Shown here one piece after another: positions 14,956 to 16,498 of a stretch of DNA of 16,498 bases. The notes below the pieces were generated by a model. The model was given only the letters and a program-made list of their open reading frames with translations. It had not been told where the DNA came from and did no database searches. Every line of letters begins with the position of its first letter. Position 1 is the stretch's first letter. This DNA is from Myxococcales bacterium (lineage in GTDB: Bacteria; Myxococcota_A; Polyangia; Polyangiales; Polyangiaceae): contig JAAFHJ010000050.1 in NCBI GenBank assembly GCA_013298325.1, positions 1 to 16,498 of the forward strand. Reading direction: 5' to 3'. The translations under genes were made by a program, and so were the position numbers.

Positions 14956-15319
14956 AAATCGGACGAACTTCAAAGCCGTCCTTTTTGAAGGCTTCGACGA
15001 CCTGATCGTAGCTGGCATCCAGGTGGAGACCGCGCTCCCACCCCTCGGCGGGGGCGCCGCCGACGAGATCGGCGAGGTCGTCGTCGTATTCTTCGGTGAA
15101 CTGGTCGAGGGCACCGAGGATTTCTTCGGCATTCTCGTCGGTTGCGGTCGTCTCCGGGATGACGTCGAAGAGGGTCCCCTCGAAAGCGAGGTCGTGGAGG
15201 TAGACGGCGCGCTCGCCGTAGGCGGCAAGGGCCGCTTCGGGGATGACGTCGGCAAAATACTGGGCGGCAAAGCTGCGGACGGTTTCAACGAGGACGATGC
15301 GCGGTTGCGTGGAAGCCAT
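14948..15319 (-). CDS. Acidic hypothetical protein, 123 aa
   Basis: Not recognised. ATG at 15319 gives MASTQPRIVLVETVRSFAAQ, then an Ala/Glu-rich helical half and an acidic stretch around residues 60-85 (DENAEEILGALDQFTEEYDD). No signal peptide or membrane helix is seen, so it is probably cytoplasmic. A longer frame to 15586 exists, but the extra N-terminus is basic and Pro-rich and overlaps iadA antisense, so it is rejected. No good Shine-Dalgarno was found, which lowers confidence in the exact start. It converges on the lipoprotein gene with 6 bp between stops and is divergent from iadA. Confidence 0.65.
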   Translation of the reverse strand: MASTQPRIVLVETVRSFAAQYFADVIPEAALAAYGERAVYLHDLAFEGTLFDVIPETTATDENAEEILGALDQFTEEYDDDLADLVGGAPAEGWERGLHLDASYDQVVEAFKKDGFEVRPISF

Positions 15320-15383
15320 GCCGCGGGTGCTACCACGGACGGGTGGCGGTGACGGCGGGCATCGGTTGCGGTAGGCGGTCTCC
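15320..15383. promoter_or_regulatory. Short divergent intergenic region between the acidic protein and iadA
   Basis: These 64 bp separate divergent starts at 15319 and 15384 and must hold both start signals. A weak GGTAGGCGG before the iadA ATG may act as its ribosome site. No convincing -10/-35 pair or strong dyad was seen. Confidence 0.35.
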
Positions 15384-16498
15384 ATGCTCCTCCTCCTGCG
15401 CGGCGGTTCCGTGTTTGCCCCTGAGCCGCTCGGCATCTGCGATTTGCTCGTCGGCGGCGGGAAAATCCTGGCGATTGCCCCGAAGCTGCCTCCGATGGAG
15501 GCCTTTGCTCCGGCGCCCGTGACGGAGATTTCGCTGCAGGGTGCACGAGTTATTCCGGGCCTCCTCGATGCGCACGTCCACAGCACTGGCGGCGGGGGCG
15601 AGGCGGGGCCTCATACGCGGGTTCCGGCAGTACCTCTTTCCGCATTTACCCTCGGTGGAATCACGACGGTCGTCGGCCTCTTGGGGACCGATGGAACGAC
15701 GCGCTCCATGGAAAACCTCGTTGCCGCGACGAACGCGCTCCGCGTTGAGGGGCTCTCCGCCTACTGCTGGACGGGCGGCTACGAGGTGCCTCCGGTAACT
15801 CTTTCCGGCTCCGTCCGACGCGATATCGCGTTTGTGGAGCCGATTGTCGGCGTCGGAGAAATGGCGATCTCCGATCATCGGTCCTCCCAACCGACGTTTG
15901 AGGAGTTCATCCGGATCGCCGCCGATTGCCACGTCGGCGGTTTGATGACCGGAAAAGCAGGTATTCTACACCTGCACCTCGGCGATGGAAAACGGGGACT
16001 TTCCCTCGTGCGGCGCGCCCTGGACGAAACCGAGCTCCCGCCACGGGTCTTCTATCCGACGCACGTCAATCGCAACAAAGCCCTTTTTGACGAGGCGCTC
16101 GCGATCGCGCCTCGGGGGGTAACCGTCGATGTGACCGCCTTCCCCGTCGAAGAGGGCGAAGACGCCTGGTCGGCGGAAGACGCCATCGAGCGCTACTGGG
16201 CCGCCGGCGGGCCCGACAGCCGCATTACCTGCAGTTCGGATGGCGGCGGCTGCCTGCCGACGTTCAACGGCCAGGGGGAACTCGTGCGAATGGACTTCGC
16301 GCGCCCCAGCGCCCTTGCCGGAGCACTACGCGCCCTCCTCGATCGCGGTCATCCGCTGGAACGCGTCCTCCCGGTGTTCACGAGCAATGTCGCCAACCTT
16401 TTGCGATTGCACCAAAAAGGGCGCATTGCGGTCGGCACCGACGCCGACCTCGTCGTTCTCAGCGACGAGCACCACGTGCGCGACGTCCTTGCTGGTGG
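15384..16498 (+). CDS. iadA: Isoaspartyl dipeptidase (beta-aspartyl-peptidase), C-terminus cut off by the window edge
   Basis: Amidohydrolase-superfamily enzyme that cleaves isoaspartyl dipeptides arising from damaged proteins. 371 codons are visible of about 390 expected. Metal-site residues match E. coli IadA by position: His64 and His66 (LLDAHVHSTGG), His198 (HLHLGDGK), His227 (YPTHVNRNK) and Asp286 (CSSDGGG). The start of the catalytic barrel is GGITTVVGLLGTDGTTRS (91-108). The residue equivalent to the carbamylated Lys of the E. coli enzyme is Glu159 (VGVGEMAISDHRSS), so the bridging ligand is likely a carboxylate. The ATG at 15384 opens a normal N-terminal beta segment. It is divergent from the 123-aa acidic gene, 64 bp away. 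Confidence 0.92.
   Translation, partial: MLLLLRGGSVFAPEPLGICDLLVGGGKILAIAPKLPPMEAFAPAPVTEISLQGARVIPGLLDAHVHSTGGGGEAGPHTRVPAVPLSAFTLGGITTVVGLLGTDGTTRSMENLVAATNALRVEGLSAYCWTGGYEVPPVTLSGSVRRDIAFVEPIVGVGEMAISDHRSSQPTFEEFIRIAADCHVGGLMTGKAGILHLHLGDGKRGLSLVRRALDETELPPRVFYPTHVNRNKALFDEALAIAPRGVTVDVTAFPVEEGEDAWSAEDAIERYWAAGGPDSRITCSSDGGGCLPTFNGQGELVRMDFARPSALAGALRALLDRGHPLERVLPVFTSNVANLLRLHQKGRIAVGTDADLVVLSDEHHVRDVLAG

Overview
The window is a dense, GC-rich bacterial chromosome segment with long ORFs, few gaps and GTG/TTG starts beside ATG. The mix of genes suggests a deltaproteobacterial or myxobacterial (Myxococcota) chromosome: a universal stress protein with a Cys/His tail, a small 'CxxC...VHNLSALT' membrane protein, an Hsp90-like ATPase paired with a TPR protein, and a very large lipoprotein. 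This lineage is an inference from gene content. No rRNA, tRNA, insertion sequence, integrase or CRISPR array was seen.

Left part (1-4094, minus strand): an aromatic amino-acid catabolic operon read right to left, hmgA (homogentisate dioxygenase), hpd (4-hydroxyphenylpyruvate dioxygenase), phhA (phenylalanine hydroxylase). It is followed after 29 bp by an alkaline-phosphatase-superfamily hydrolase that runs off the left edge. The three enzymes cover Phe to Tyr and 4-hydroxyphenylpyruvate to maleylacetoacetate. Tyrosine aminotransferase, maleylacetoacetate isomerase and fumarylacetoacetase are not in the window. Upstream of hmgA is a 167-bp gap with two strong dyads (candidate operators), then a 123-aa protein of unknown function on the same strand.

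Centre (4167-11120, plus strand): divergent from the 123-aa gene. In order it holds a small Cys-rich membrane protein, an Hsp90-family ATPase, an 805-aa TPR-type protein starting 4 bp after the ATPase stop, and a signal-peptide-bearing, multi-membrane-segment M48 metallopeptidase. A candidate T-tract terminator follows. This is the most interesting part: a possible chaperone / co-chaperone / membrane-protease module. The joint function is inferred only from gene order.

Right part (11249-16498): a universal stress protein and a roughly 1,000-aa lipoprotein on the plus strand. The lipoprotein converges on a minus-strand 123-aa acidic protein, and a perfect 8-bp hairpin contains both stop codons. 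Divergent from that gene is a plus-strand isoaspartyl dipeptidase (iadA-type), cut by the right edge about 20 residues short of the usual length.

No gap exceeds 300 bases. Every large ORF antisense to these genes was judged a GC-rich shadow.
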